Shown here piece after piece: positions 18,090 to 27,451 of a stretch of 64,000 nucleotides of DNA (position 1 is the first letter of the stretch; each line of letters starts with the position of its first letter). A program made the position numbers and the translations under genes. The notes under the pieces are model-generated. The model searched no databases. It saw nothing but the letters and a program-made list of their open reading frames with translations, and was not told the DNA's origin. The DNA is from JALONH01 sp046329235 (GTDB lineage Bacteria > Bacteroidota > Bacteroidia > Cytophagales > Cytophagaceae), in NCBI GenBank assembly GCA_046329235.1, contig JAXLVA010000001.1, positions 1,364,001 through 1,428,000 on the forward strand, written 5' to 3'.

Positions 18090-19991
18090 ATGAAAGATTT
18101 AGTTTGGTTAATACCTACGCTTCCACTCTTCGGATTTATCGTCCTTAGCTTATTAAATAAATTTATTCCAAAATCCATTTCAGGCTACATCGCATCTTCG
18201 ATGTTATTAGCTTCTTTTGGATTAGTTTTATCTTTATTCATTCCTGCCGTTCAAGGGCAACTAACTCCGGAAGTTATTACCTTATTCGATTGGATTAACT
18301 TCGGAAAGTACTCCCTATCCTTCTCGTTCCAAGTAGATGAATTATCCGTTTGGTTCATGACCATCATCACTGGTGTTGGTTCATTGATCCACTTGTACTC
18401 CATCTCTTACATGCACGATGATGAAGGAGTAACAAGATACTTTGCTTACTTAAACTTGTTCGTATTCTCCATGCTACTATTAGTAATGGGAAGCAACTTC
18501 GTAGTTATGTTTGCTGGTTGGGAAGGCGTAGGATTATGCTCTTACCTATTAATCGGATTCTGGTTTAAAAACCATGCATACAACGATGCTGCTAAGAAAG
18601 CATTTATCATGAACCGTGTAGGTGACTTAGGTTTCCTATTAGGTATGTTACTATTGTTTGTTCACACAGGAAGTTTAGAATACAGTGTAGTCTTTGAACA
18701 AGCTCCTTTAGTATTCAAAGAAAATGGAGCTTTAGTTATAGCTATCACCTTATTATTATTCGTAGGTGCTACCGGTAAAAGTGCTCAAGTTCCACTTTAC
18801 ACTTGGTTGCCTGATGCGATGGCGGGTCCTACTCCTGTATCTGCATTAATCCACGCCGCTACCATGGTTACGGCAGGTATCTACATGATTACTCGTTCGA
18901 ATGTACTATTCGAATTAGCGCCATGTACTTTAGACGTAGTTTACTACATCGGTACAGCAACAGCTATTTTAGCTGCATTAATCGGTTTAACTCAAAATGA
19001 CATTAAGAAAGTATTAGCTTACTCTACTGTCAGCCAATTAGGATTCATGTTCATGGCATTAGGTATGGGGGCCTATTCTGTAGCTGTATTCCACGTAACC
19101 ACTCACGCCTTCTTCAAAGCATTATTATTCTTAGGTTCAGGTAGTGTCATTCACGCTATGGGTGGTGAACAAGACATTCGCAACATGGGTGGATTAAGAA
19201 AACACATGCCTATCACTTTTATCACTTTCTTAATAGGAACATTAGCTATCAGTGGTATTCCTCCATTGGCAGGTTTCTTCTCTAAGGATGCTATATTAGC
19301 TGTAGCATTTGAACACAGCCCTGTTCGTTGGGGTATTGGTGTATTTGCAGCCTTACTTACTACATTCTATATGTTCCGTATGTTCTTCTTAACCTTCTTA
19401 GGTGATTTCAGAGGAACAAAAGAACAAGAACATCATTTACACGAATCTCCGTTGTTAATGACTTTACCTTTGATGGTATTAGCAGTATTATCTGTGGTTG
19501 GAGGTTTCATTGACGTACCACACGTATTAACCGGTCACAACTGGTTCTCTCATTATTTAAACTCCAATGAACTTGTTCCAATGTTAGGTGAAGCTCATAC
19601 TTCAGCTAGTACTGAAATCATTTTGATGGTAGTTGCTTTAGTTTTAGTTATAGTAACTATTGTTTGGACATACACTACCTACGTATCTAAGAAAACACTT
19701 CCTCCAGTAGAAGGCAGCGAACTTAATGCCGCTCACAAACTTTCTTACAACAAGTTCTATGTGGACGAGATTTATGATACAGTAATTGTAAAACCAATCC
19801 AGTTTTTCAGTTCTAAGGTATTTAAGTTCATCGAAGAAAACATTATTGATAAGATAGTTCAACTTGTAGGTTATACATTCCAAGCGGCAGGATCCGGTAT
19901 TCGTTACATACAATTAGGTAGCACCAACTTGTATGCAATGTTTATGATCTTAGGAGTTGCTCTTGTTATTTTGATTCAAATATTATTATAA
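18090..19991 (+). CDS. nuoL: NADH-quinone oxidoreductase subunit L
   Basis: A 633-residue antiporter-like proton-pumping subunit. The conserved GWEGVGLCSYLLIGFW helix, the GKSAQVPLYTWLPDAMAGPTP channel segment and SALIHAATMVTAG are present. A C-terminal amphipathic lateral helix and a final membrane anchor close the protein. Length is normal for NuoL. It is the distal pump of the membrane arm. Confidence 0.96.
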   Translation: MKDLVWLIPTLPLFGFIVLSLLNKFIPKSISGYIASSMLLASFGLVLSLFIPAVQGQLTPEVITLFDWINFGKYSLSFSFQVDELSVWFMTIITGVGSLIHLYSISYMHDDEGVTRYFAYLNLFVFSMLLLVMGSNFVVMFAGWEGVGLCSYLLIGFWFKNHAYNDAAKKAFIMNRVGDLGFLLGMLLLFVHTGSLEYSVVFEQAPLVFKENGALVIAITLLLFVGATGKSAQVPLYTWLPDAMAGPTPVSALIHAATMVTAGIYMITRSNVLFELAPCTLDVVYYIGTATAILAALIGLTQNDIKKVLAYSTVSQLGFMFMALGMGAYSVAVFHVTTHAFFKALLFLGSGSVIHAMGGEQDIRNMGGLRKHMPITFITFLIGTLAISGIPPLAGFFSKDAILAVAFEHSPVRWGIGVFAALLTTFYMFRMFFLTFLGDFRGTKEQEHHLHESPLLMTLPLMVLAVLSVVGGFIDVPHVLTGHNWFSHYLNSNELVPMLGEAHTSASTEIILMVVALVLVIVTIVWTYTTYVSKKTLPPVEGSELNAAHKLSYNKFYVDEIYDTVIVKPIQFFSSKVFKFIEENIIDKIVQLVGYTFQAAGSGIRYIQLGSTNLYAMFMILGVALVILIQILL

Positions 19992-20000
19992 TATAAAACA

Positions 20001-21464
20001 ATGATTACCACATTTCTTATAGGATTTCCATTACTAGCAGCACTATTGGTGTACTTATCCGGAAGTAAATTAGCCGGTAAAGTTGCCATCTTAGCTTCCA
20101 TTTTGGAATTAGCCGCAGGAGTTTCTGCCTATCTGGATTTTAATCCTATTATGGTTTGGAACTTTGAGCAACACGCTACTTGGATTTCCAACTTAAACAT
20201 AGAATATGCAGTAGCTATGGATGGCATTTCTCTACCATTAGTAATGCTAACTGTAATATTATTACCTATCATTTTAGCTACCGGATTATTCTCCACTTTA
20301 AAAGAAAAACCGGGCTTTTATGCTTTAGCGTTAGTGATGCAATCGGCGCTTATCGGAGTATTTACAGCTAAAGACCTATTCTTATTTTACATCTTCTGGG
20401 AATTAGCCTTATTACCTATCTACTTCATTTGTTTACAATGGGGCGACGAAAACCGCAAGCCTGTTACTTTCAAATTCTTCTTATATACATTAGTAGGAAG
20501 TTTATTCATGTTAGTTGCTGTCATCTATTTGTATTTACAAACTCCTGATCATAGCTATTCACTTGCTTCCATTTATGCCTTAAACCTTTCTGCTTGTGAC
20601 CAAGCATTTGTGTTTGCCGCATTAGTTTTAGCTTTTGGTATTAAAATGCCAATCTTCCCTTTACACACATGGCAACCTGCTACTTATACCAGTGCTCCTA
20701 TCCCGGGAACAATGTTGTTAAGTGGTATCATGTTAAAAATGGGTATCTACGGAGTGATTCGTTGGGTGATTCCGGTAACACCAATCGCTTTAGAAGAATA
20801 TGGAGTATATGTAGTTATCGCTGCAGTTGCAGGAATACTATACGCATCTATTTTAGCTATCCGTCAATCCAACTACAAAACGATGATTGCTTATGTATCC
20901 ATCGCCCACGTAGGTTTAATTGCAGCAGGTGTATTCAGTGCTAACTTCATAGGCTTACAAGCTGCCGTGGTACAAATGGTCGCACACGGGATTAACGTAG
21001 TAGGTTTATTCTTAATCATTGAATTGATTGTTCAAAGAACAGGTACATTAGAAATCGAAAAACTAGGCGGTCTTCGTCACCAAGCGCCGGTACTAAATGT
21101 ATTCTTCGTTATTATTATGATGGCAAGTATTGCTCTTCCATTAACCAATGGGTTCGTAGGGGAATTCATGTTGTTTGTAGGTTTGTTCCAATACAATCCA
21201 ATCATCACAGCTTTTGCCGGTTTGACTATCATCTTTGGTGCGGTTTACATGTTATCTTCTTTCCAAAAAATCATGTTAGGCGAAGCGAAACCTGAATACC
21301 AACAAATCTCCGATATCACTTTAAGTGAAGCTTTACCGCTTTTACCTATCGTATTATTAATTATTGTTTTAGGTCTATTCCCTAATCTAATACTTGATTA
21401 TAGTGAAGCATCTGTAAACATGTTGCTTCAATCTATGCAAAAAACAGTTTCTAGTATCAACTAA
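20001..21464 (+). CDS. nuoM: NADH-quinone oxidoreductase subunit M
   Basis: A 487-residue antiporter-like membrane subunit. FYIFWELALLPIYF contains the key glutamate of TM5, and KMPIFPLHTWQPATYTSAP contains the channel lysine. Normal length with about 14 hydrophobic segments. It starts 9 bp after nuoL. Confidence 0.96.
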   Translation: MITTFLIGFPLLAALLVYLSGSKLAGKVAILASILELAAGVSAYLDFNPIMVWNFEQHATWISNLNIEYAVAMDGISLPLVMLTVILLPIILATGLFSTLKEKPGFYALALVMQSALIGVFTAKDLFLFYIFWELALLPIYFICLQWGDENRKPVTFKFFLYTLVGSLFMLVAVIYLYLQTPDHSYSLASIYALNLSACDQAFVFAALVLAFGIKMPIFPLHTWQPATYTSAPIPGTMLLSGIMLKMGIYGVIRWVIPVTPIALEEYGVYVVIAAVAGILYASILAIRQSNYKTMIAYVSIAHVGLIAAGVFSANFIGLQAAVVQMVAHGINVVGLFLIIELIVQRTGTLEIEKLGGLRHQAPVLNVFFVIIMMASIALPLTNGFVGEFMLFVGLFQYNPIITAFAGLTIIFGAVYMLSSFQKIMLGEAKPEYQQISDITLSEALPLLPIVLLIIVLGLFPNLILDYSEASVNMLLQSMQKTVSSIN

Positions 21465-21484
21465 TTCGATCGAATCATATCATA

Positions 21485-22870
21485 ATGAAGGCAATCATTT
21501 TAACTTCTGTATTAGGTATTATAGCGATGATCTCTGAGATTATCGGAATAAAGAAGTTTATCCTACCCATTCTAATTGTTGGTTTACTTGGCATCATCGG
21601 TTGGAACGTTTGTTCTGAATGGGACCACAACCAAGTTTATTACGGTATGATGTTAGCAGACAACTTCTATGTTGCTTTTAGTACCTTACTTTTAAGTATT
21701 ACTTTAATCTGGTTAGTACTTTCATCCGACTCCTACTTGGCTGACGAATATAATAGAGGCGATCATTACGCTTTAATCCTATTCTCTTCTGTTGGAGGAT
21801 TATTATTAGTATCATTTAACAACTTAGCTACCCTTTTCATGGGTGTTGAGATTTTATCTATACCATTATACATCTTAGCGGGTAGTGATAAAAAAGATAA
21901 ATACTCTATCGAAGCTTCTATTAAATACTTCATACTTGGTTCATTTGCAACAGGTATCATGTTATTAGGTATTGCTTTACTTTATGGGGCAACAGGTTCT
22001 TTTGACCTTGCTACCATTGCACAGTATAGTACTAAAGGAGATTTAGACATGCTATATTATGGTGGCACATTGTTATTGACTATCTCTTTTGCTTTCAAAG
22101 TATCCGCTGTTCCATTCCACTTCTGGACTCCGGATGTGTATACAGGAGCACCTACCTTCATCACTGCATTCATGTCAACGTTTGTTAAAGTGGCTGCTTT
22201 TGCAGGATTCTACCATTTTATCCAACAAGCATACGTGAATATTCCATTACAAATGGAAAACACGATTATCTTACTATCCGGTGCTACTATCATCGTTGGT
22301 AACTTAGCCGCTGTTATGCAAACAGACGTTAAGCGTTTACTTGCCTTCTCCGGTGTTGCTCAAGCAGGTTATATGTTACTATTACTTCCTATTCAAAATG
22401 AATTAGGAACCTCATCCCTTTTAGTTTATCTAATTGCTTACGGTATTGCTAATCTACCAGCCTTCTATGTTTTATATAAAGTATATAAAACTACAGGAAG
22501 TACACAGGTAGATGCGTTTGCAGGATTGGGCAAAAAACAACCGATACTTGCGGGCCTTTTAGCTTTATCTATGATTTCTTTAGCAGGTCTACCTCCAGCA
22601 GCAGGTTTCTTTGGTAAATTCTATTTATTCACTTTAGCTATTGACAATGGATACTTATGGTCAGTTATCATAGCAATAATAGGCTCTTTAATCAGTATCT
22701 ATTACTACTTTAAAGTCATCATTAGCATGTTTGGTAACAGCGAGTCTGCTACAACTGAAAAAATTTCTGTTTCTATTTTACCAAGCATCGGATTAGTATT
22801 ATTAGCTATTGGAATATTATTGGTTGGGCTATATCCTGATTTATTTGTTAGCATAGGCCGACTTCTATAA
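21485..22870 (+). CDS. nuoN: NADH-quinone oxidoreductase subunit N
   Basis: A 461-residue antiporter-like membrane subunit, the last gene of the complex I operon. Conserved elements are MGVEILSIPLYILAG and FKVSAVPFHFWTPDVYTGAPT, with the channel lysine. Its TAA stop is directly abutted by the dedA start, so readthrough transcription into dedA is likely. Confidence 0.95.
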   Translation: MKAIILTSVLGIIAMISEIIGIKKFILPILIVGLLGIIGWNVCSEWDHNQVYYGMMLADNFYVAFSTLLLSITLIWLVLSSDSYLADEYNRGDHYALILFSSVGGLLLVSFNNLATLFMGVEILSIPLYILAGSDKKDKYSIEASIKYFILGSFATGIMLLGIALLYGATGSFDLATIAQYSTKGDLDMLYYGGTLLLTISFAFKVSAVPFHFWTPDVYTGAPTFITAFMSTFVKVAAFAGFYHFIQQAYVNIPLQMENTIILLSGATIIVGNLAAVMQTDVKRLLAFSGVAQAGYMLLLLPIQNELGTSSLLVYLIAYGIANLPAFYVLYKVYKTTGSTQVDAFAGLGKKQPILAGLLALSMISLAGLPPAAGFFGKFYLFTLAIDNGYLWSVIIAIIGSLISIYYYFKVIISMFGNSESATTEKISVSILPSIGLVLLAIGILLVGLYPDLFVSIGRLL

Positions 22871-23512
22871 ATGGATTCTCTATACGAATTTTATCATCAT
22901 TTAACAGACCCCGAAACAATCATTAAAGGTGGTCTGTTTTTGATTTTAGCCATTATCTTCGCCGAGAATGGAATCATATTCGGTTTTTTTCTTCCCGGAG
23001 ACACCTTGTTATTTACTACAGGACTCCTTACCGCAACAGGTATACTTAAAGTTGACATTCAAATTGTAGTAGGGAGTATATGTATTGCGGCCTATCTAGG
23101 CAGCCTCTTTGGTTATTGGTTTGGATTAAAAGCAGGAAGCAGCCTCTTCAATAAAAATGACAGTCTTTTCTTTAAAAAGAAATACATGTTTGCTGCGGAA
23201 GCATTCTTCCATAAACACGGGGCCTTAGCTCTTATTATGGCTCGATTCCTTCCTATTATTAGAACTTTCGCACCTGTACTTTCCGGTATCATAAAATATC
23301 CATTTGGGAAGTACTTGTTCTACAATATACTTGGAGGAACGCTATGGGTTTGTTCGTTAGTTTTGGGAGGTTATTTCTTGGGAATAGTATTTCCTGAATC
23401 AAAAGACTATTTAGAACATATTATTGTAGGCATCGTTATTATTACGTGGATACCTGTAATTTCTACGTATTTAAAAGAAAGAAAAAAACAAAAGGAGGCA
23501 GGCCTGGAATAG
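22871..23512 (+). CDS. DedA family membrane protein
   Basis: A 213-residue VTT-domain membrane protein. The family signature FxPGDT...(FFLPGDTLLFTTG) and the later MARFLPIIRTFAPVLSG segment are visible, with about five hydrophobic segments. DedA proteins are implicated in flipping or recycling of undecaprenyl phosphate or phospholipids (family knowledge). The ATG directly follows the nuoN stop codon, so it is probably expressed with the nuo operon. The specific lipid substrate is unknown. Confidence 0.88.
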   Translation: MDSLYEFYHHLTDPETIIKGGLFLILAIIFAENGIIFGFFLPGDTLLFTTGLLTATGILKVDIQIVVGSICIAAYLGSLFGYWFGLKAGSSLFNKNDSLFFKKKYMFAAEAFFHKHGALALIMARFLPIIRTFAPVLSGIIKYPFGKYLFYNILGGTLWVCSLVLGGYFLGIVFPESKDYLEHIIVGIVIITWIPVISTYLKERKKQKEAGLE

Positions 23513-23567
23513 ACGTTTTTTTCTCTGAGAAAATAATCGTAATTTTTGGGCTGCTTTGATATAGACT

Positions 23568-24491
23568 ATGACTGATGGAATGTTTTGGGTTGCTTTTAAT
23601 GCTGGGGTATTAACACTGTTAATCCTCGATTTATTTGTACTCAACAAAAAAAATGAAAAGGTTACAACAAAATCGGCTCTTTGGTGGAGTGCATTTTGGG
23701 TAAGCTTAGCTATAGCATTCAACATATTAGTCTATTTCTGGAAAGGAGCATCTGCTGCCGAAGATTTTTTAATGGGGTATCTCATTGAAGAGTCTCTAAG
23801 TATTGACAACTTATTTGTCATCATGTTAATCTTTAGTTATTTCAGAGTTCCGGCAGAATATCAACGAAAAGTATTATTCTGGGGAATCATAGGAGCATTA
23901 ATCTTAAGAGCAACCTTCATCGTAGTAGGTATTGAGCTTATTGAAAAATTTGAATGGCTGGTGTATGTTCTTGGCGCATTCCTGATTTACATCGGATTAA
24001 AAATGGTTATTTCATCTGATGATGATAATGAAATTGACCCTGAGAAAAATTTCTTATTGCGCCTTGTAAACAAATATATGCGCGTCACTAAAAACTATGA
24101 AGGTGAGAAATTCTTTGTACGCATTGACGGCTTACTATATGCTACCCCCCTATTTGTAGTAGTATTGGTAGTTGAAACAACCGATGTTGTATTTGCTCTT
24201 GATTCTATCCCTGCCATTTTTGGGGTCACGAAAGACATCTTCATCGTCTACACTTCCAACGTATTTGCTCTGTTAGGATTAAGATCTCTATACTTTGCCT
24301 TATCTAGCATTATCAACCTATTCCATTACATTAACTATGGATTAGCAGTTATTCTATCTTTCGTGGGTGTTAAACTTATCATTTCACATTGGTACCACAT
24401 TCCTAATACCTATTCGCTACTTTTCGTTTTATCCTGTTTGGGGATTTCAATCGGCGCATCCTTATTATTCCCTAAGAAGGAAGAATTATAA
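23568..24491 (+). CDS. TerC family membrane protein
   Basis: A 307-residue protein with seven to nine hydrophobic segments. It has the TerC hallmarks EESLSIDNLFVIMLIF and VETTDVVFALDSIPAIFG, whose acidic residues are thought to bind a metal. Homologues (Alx, TerC, MeeF) export manganese or load it into secreted enzymes (family knowledge). I looked for a manganese riboswitch in the 55-bp gap upstream and saw none. The last 6 bases overlap the convergent Hpt gene. Confidence 0.9.
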   Translation: MTDGMFWVAFNAGVLTLLILDLFVLNKKNEKVTTKSALWWSAFWVSLAIAFNILVYFWKGASAAEDFLMGYLIEESLSIDNLFVIMLIFSYFRVPAEYQRKVLFWGIIGALILRATFIVVGIELIEKFEWLVYVLGAFLIYIGLKMVISSDDDNEIDPEKNFLLRLVNKYMRVTKNYEGEKFFVRIDGLLYATPLFVVVLVVETTDVVFALDSIPAIFGVTKDIFIVYTSNVFALLGLRSLYFALSSIINLFHYINYGLAVILSFVGVKLIISHWYHIPNTYSLLFVLSCLGISIGASLLFPKKEEL

Positions 24492-24830
24492 GAGTTCTAA
24501 ATCACTTTTAATACTTACTACTAATCTATCTAAACTATCCATCACAGAAGGTAGCGATGACTGATCTGGGTACCCTTGAAGCGTTTCAAAAACTTCAGCT
24601 AGCTCACCAGCCCCAACTATTTTACATGCACTTTTAACTTTATGAGCCACCTGTGAAATTTCTTTCTCAGAGCCGGTCATAGCCATTGATAATTCCTTTT
24701 TATATTCTTCTGAAGATTGAATAAAAGTACTTAACATCATTTTAACGAAGTCAGGCTTCCCTCCTGACAACTCCCATAAATAAGGGTATTTCAAACTCAA
24801 ATCCACGTTATTTGTATTGTATAAGTTCAA
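24486..24830 (-). CDS. Hpt (histidine phosphotransfer) domain protein
   Basis: A 114-residue, mostly helical protein. VAHKVKSACKIVGA holds the phosphorylatable histidine (His63) in the Hpt consensus AHxLKSxxxxxGA. Hpt proteins shuttle phosphate between response-regulator domains in phosphorelays (family knowledge). No histidine kinase or receiver gene is in the window, so its partners are elsewhere. Its 5' end overlaps dacB by 23 bp in another frame, implying cotranscription and possible translational coupling. Confidence 0.75.
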   Translation of the reverse strand: MNLYNTNNVDLSLKYPYLWELSGGKPDFVKMMLSTFIQSSEEYKKELSMAMTGSEKEISQVAHKVKSACKIVGAGELAEVFETLQGYPDQSSLPSVMDSLDRLVVSIKSDLELL

Positions 24831-26193
24831 TAAGATATTTCTCTAACAGTTTCTGTACCGTTTTATTTTTACCTTCATGGTGATTGACCATAACTGAAAA
24901 AGCATACTCTTTCCCTGCTAAAGACGTCACATAACCACTATAACAAGTAACCCCGGTCATTGTTCCACTTTTTATTCGGGCCCTATTGGGATATGATTGC
25001 AAAATTACGGACACCGTACCTTGGACTCCGGCTACCGGAATTGATTTTCTAAAACTATTATTCAACCTCATATGCAATAGGAATGAAGTCATTTGAGATG
25101 GAGATATAGCATTTAATGGGGACATACCAGAGCCATCCCTAACCCGTAATCCTACAGTATCCACCCCCATTTTATTGAGCAACGGATTATAAATGGCCTG
25201 CACATCCACTGAATTATACTTCATCAACACTGCCTTCTTTAAAGCTTCTGCATATAGATTATTACTTAATGAATTCGTAACAGAAGCGATTTCACGAATA
25301 ATATTAGATTTCCATGAGGCTAGTAATTGTAAAGTCGCCGGTTGTGTCTCCTGAGTGAATCGCTGTACATTACCCACCCATTCTATATTTCTAGACTGAG
25401 CACAAGCCTTCATTTCTTTTGCAAAGAAATAAGCAGGGTCCGGATTACTACCTTTCACTGTAAAATCGGCACCGATAGGTATAGTCCCTTCGATAAAAAT
25501 CATGTGCGAAAAAGGAGAATTATAAATAACAATTTTATCTCCGGTACCTGCTGCCGCAGTTTTAGAAAAATTCAAAATGGTAAACGTAGAGTCGGAAAAT
25601 GACGATGATATTAATTGTACAGGTTCCCCTATATTCTTCCCCGGACGAAGAGAATAAGATATCTTATTATCGTCCAAATTCAACGGATAAAGGCCTGCTC
25701 CATAATAATTCCCCATATCGCCCCATGCGTAATCCATAGGATATGGATTAGAATATAAAACAGAGGGTACATATAAGTCGCCTTGAATCTTCGTCACCCC
25801 AAGCTTTACCAAAGAATCTGTCCATGATTTAATAATATTATCTATTGTTGTGGTGGGGTCATAACCACCTATGACATACAAATCCCCTGTCAATACCGTA
25901 TTTTGAATACGTCCTGTGGTCATCAACTTTGTAGTAAAGCAATAGTTTGGAGTTAATGCATCTAAGGCAAGACCTGTAGTTATCAGTTTTAAATTGGAAG
26001 CCGGAGTAAATGATTTAGTGCTTTGAAATTGCGAAATGACACGCTGATCAGACACATCTACGATCTTATACCCTACTTGTGCCGACTTTAGTATAGACTC
26101 CTGTGACAAACCTTGCCAAAAGACTTCTTGAGCCAATGTAGTTATTGTAGACACACCTAACACACAAAAAAGCATTACCCATCTAGTTATCAT
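24808..26193 (-). CDS. dacB: D-alanyl-D-alanine carboxypeptidase/endopeptidase (PBP4 type)
   Basis: A 461-residue S13-family penicillin-binding protein. It has an N-terminal signal peptide (MLFCVLGVSTITTLAQ), the SxxK active site PASNLK (Ser66, Lys69), the SxN motif in NSLSNNLYAE and the KSG triad RIKSGTMTG. These place it in the periplasm, removing terminal D-Ala and cutting peptide crosslinks in peptidoglycan. The Hpt gene follows with a 23-bp overlap. Confidence 0.93.
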   Translation of the reverse strand: MITRWVMLFCVLGVSTITTLAQEVFWQGLSQESILKSAQVGYKIVDVSDQRVISQFQSTKSFTPASNLKLITTGLALDALTPNYCFTTKLMTTGRIQNTVLTGDLYVIGGYDPTTTIDNIIKSWTDSLVKLGVTKIQGDLYVPSVLYSNPYPMDYAWGDMGNYYGAGLYPLNLDDNKISYSLRPGKNIGEPVQLISSSFSDSTFTILNFSKTAAAGTGDKIVIYNSPFSHMIFIEGTIPIGADFTVKGSNPDPAYFFAKEMKACAQSRNIEWVGNVQRFTQETQPATLQLLASWKSNIIREIASVTNSLSNNLYAEALKKAVLMKYNSVDVQAIYNPLLNKMGVDTVGLRVRDGSGMSPLNAISPSQMTSFLLHMRLNNSFRKSIPVAGVQGTVSVILQSYPNRARIKSGTMTGVTCYSGYVTSLAGKEYAFSVMVNHHEGKNKTVQKLLEKYLIELIQYK

Positions 26194-26321
26194 ACGCTAC
26201 AATTTTATATTGTTATTGATTTTTTTCGTTGTTAAAATTTTAATATAAAAGTATTTTTTTATTTTAGTGGTATAAAACTTTAGTTAAGAAAGATTACAAA
26301 CTTTTTACCCCCTCATTTACC

Positions 26322-26777
26322 ATGGCAAAAAAAGCAAAAAAAGCGGCTCCGAAAAAGGCTGCTAAGAAAGTAAAAAAGGCAGCGAAAGTTGCTAAGAAGG
26401 TAGCTAAAAAAGCTACGAAAAAGGCAGTAAAGAAGGCAGCTAAGAAAGCAGCTCCTAAGAAAAAGGCAGCGAAAAAAGTAGCTAAGAAAGCGACTAAAAA
26501 AGTAGCAAAAAAAGCAGCGAAGAAGGCGGCGAAAAAAGCAACTAAGAAAGCAGCGAAAAAAGTAGTAGCGAAAGCAGCTCCTAAAAAAGCAGCTAAGAAA
26601 GTAGCTAAAAAGGCAGCTCCTAAAAAGAAATCTGCTCCTAAGAAAAAAGCAAGCAAACCAGAAGTAGCTATGGAAGCGAAAGCTGAAACAGTAGTTGCAA
26701 CTGTAGTAGAATCAAGCAAAGAAGATGATGAGCCACAAGGCGAGTTATTCACTCCTGATAACAACTCTATCTTCTAG
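26322..26777 (+). CDS. Histone H1-like Lys/Ala-rich protein
   Basis: A 151-residue protein. Residues 1-110 are almost only Lys, Ala, Val, Thr and Pro in repeating AKKAAKK/APKK units, like the C-terminal tail of histone H1 and bacterial H1-like (Hc1-type) proteins. The last ~40 residues turn acidic (ESSKEDDEP...). It presumably binds and compacts DNA or RNA non-specifically. Low complexity at the DNA level makes a long open frame on the opposite strand, which I reject. A terminator follows directly. Confidence 0.85.
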   Translation: MAKKAKKAAPKKAAKKVKKAAKVAKKVAKKATKKAVKKAAKKAAPKKKAAKKVAKKATKKVAKKAAKKAAKKATKKAAKKVVAKAAPKKAAKKVAKKAAPKKKSAPKKKASKPEVAMEAKAETVVATVVESSKEDDEPQGELFTPDNNSIF

Positions 26778-26779
26778 TA

Positions 26780-26814
26780 ATAAAAAAAGCCCGATTAAAT
26801 CGGGCTTTTTTTAT
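26780..26814. terminator. Bidirectional Rho-independent terminator
   Basis: AAAAAAGCCCGAT pairs with ATCGGGCTTTTTT around a 3-nt loop. It lies exactly between the convergent H1-like gene and the DUF151 gene, and serves both strands. Confidence 0.92.
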
Positions 26815-27444
26815 TTAGTTTCTTTTATTTATCTCGTCTCGAATTTTCGCAGCTCGCTCGTAATCCTCTTTATTGATAGCATCGCTTAATAACAAGTTCA
26901 ACTGATCTAAGGACATATTTTTAATAGATTCTTCCTTAATGGACTCTGACTTCACCGGAACCGGGTCTACAGATGACTCCTCAGATGTTTCAAGACCTTC
27001 TTCTTCTTCTTCATCTTCCTCCTCTTCTACCTCATCATTCAGTACTATACCTGCTTCAGACAAAATAGACTCATAGGTATAGATAGGAACATCAAAACGT
27101 AATCCAATAGCTATGGCATCTGACGGACGAGCATCGATTTCAGTCGTATTTACACCATCCGTACAAACTATCTTAGCAAAGAACACCCCTTCTTTCAAAT
27201 CAGAAATAACAATTTCTTCTACTTGAATGTGGAAAGTATGAGCAAAGGATTTAAACAAATCGTGCGTCATAGGGCGATTAGGAATTACTTTCTCAATTTC
27301 GATAGCAATCGCCTGTGCTTCGAACATTCCTATGATAATTGGTAATCTTCTATTACCGGAAACTTCACCTAAAACTAAAGCAAACGAGCCGGTCTGAGAC
27401 TGGCTCGATGATAAACCTATAATTTCTAATCTTATTTTCTCCAC
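26815..27444 (-). CDS. DUF151 bifunctional-nuclease-like protein with UVR domain
   Basis: A 209-residue protein. Residues 1-130 match the DUF151 'bifunctional nuclease' family (LPIIIGMFEAQAIAIEIE, DARPSDAIAIGLR). A glutamate-rich linker (~140-155) follows, and the C-terminal ~35 residues form a UVR motif (DAINKEDYERAAKIRDEINKR) as in UvrB/UvrC. The domain fusion suggests a role with nucleic acid or protein partners, but the activity is not established. It starts 7 bp after the etfA stop, so it is the third gene of the etfB-etfA unit. Confidence 0.87.
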   Translation of the reverse strand: MEKIRLEIIGLSSSQSQTGSFALVLGEVSGNRRLPIIIGMFEAQAIAIEIEKVIPNRPMTHDLFKSFAHTFHIQVEEIVISDLKEGVFFAKIVCTDGVNTTEIDARPSDAIAIGLRFDVPIYTYESILSEAGIVLNDEVEEEEDEEEEEGLETSEESSVDPVPVKSESIKEESIKNMSLDQLNLLLSDAINKEDYERAAKIRDEINKRN

Positions 27445-27451
27445 GAATCCC

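Noticed and set aside
23513..23567. Manganese (yybP-ykoY) riboswitch upstream of terC
   Set aside because: The gap is only 55 bp and lacks the conserved aptamer loops.
26294..26764. 156-codon open frame on the minus strand opposite the H1-like gene
   Set aside because: It is the mirror of AAG/GCT-rich codons and yields a Phe/Ala/Leu low-complexity product; the plus-strand protein has a clear H1-like pattern and its own terminator.
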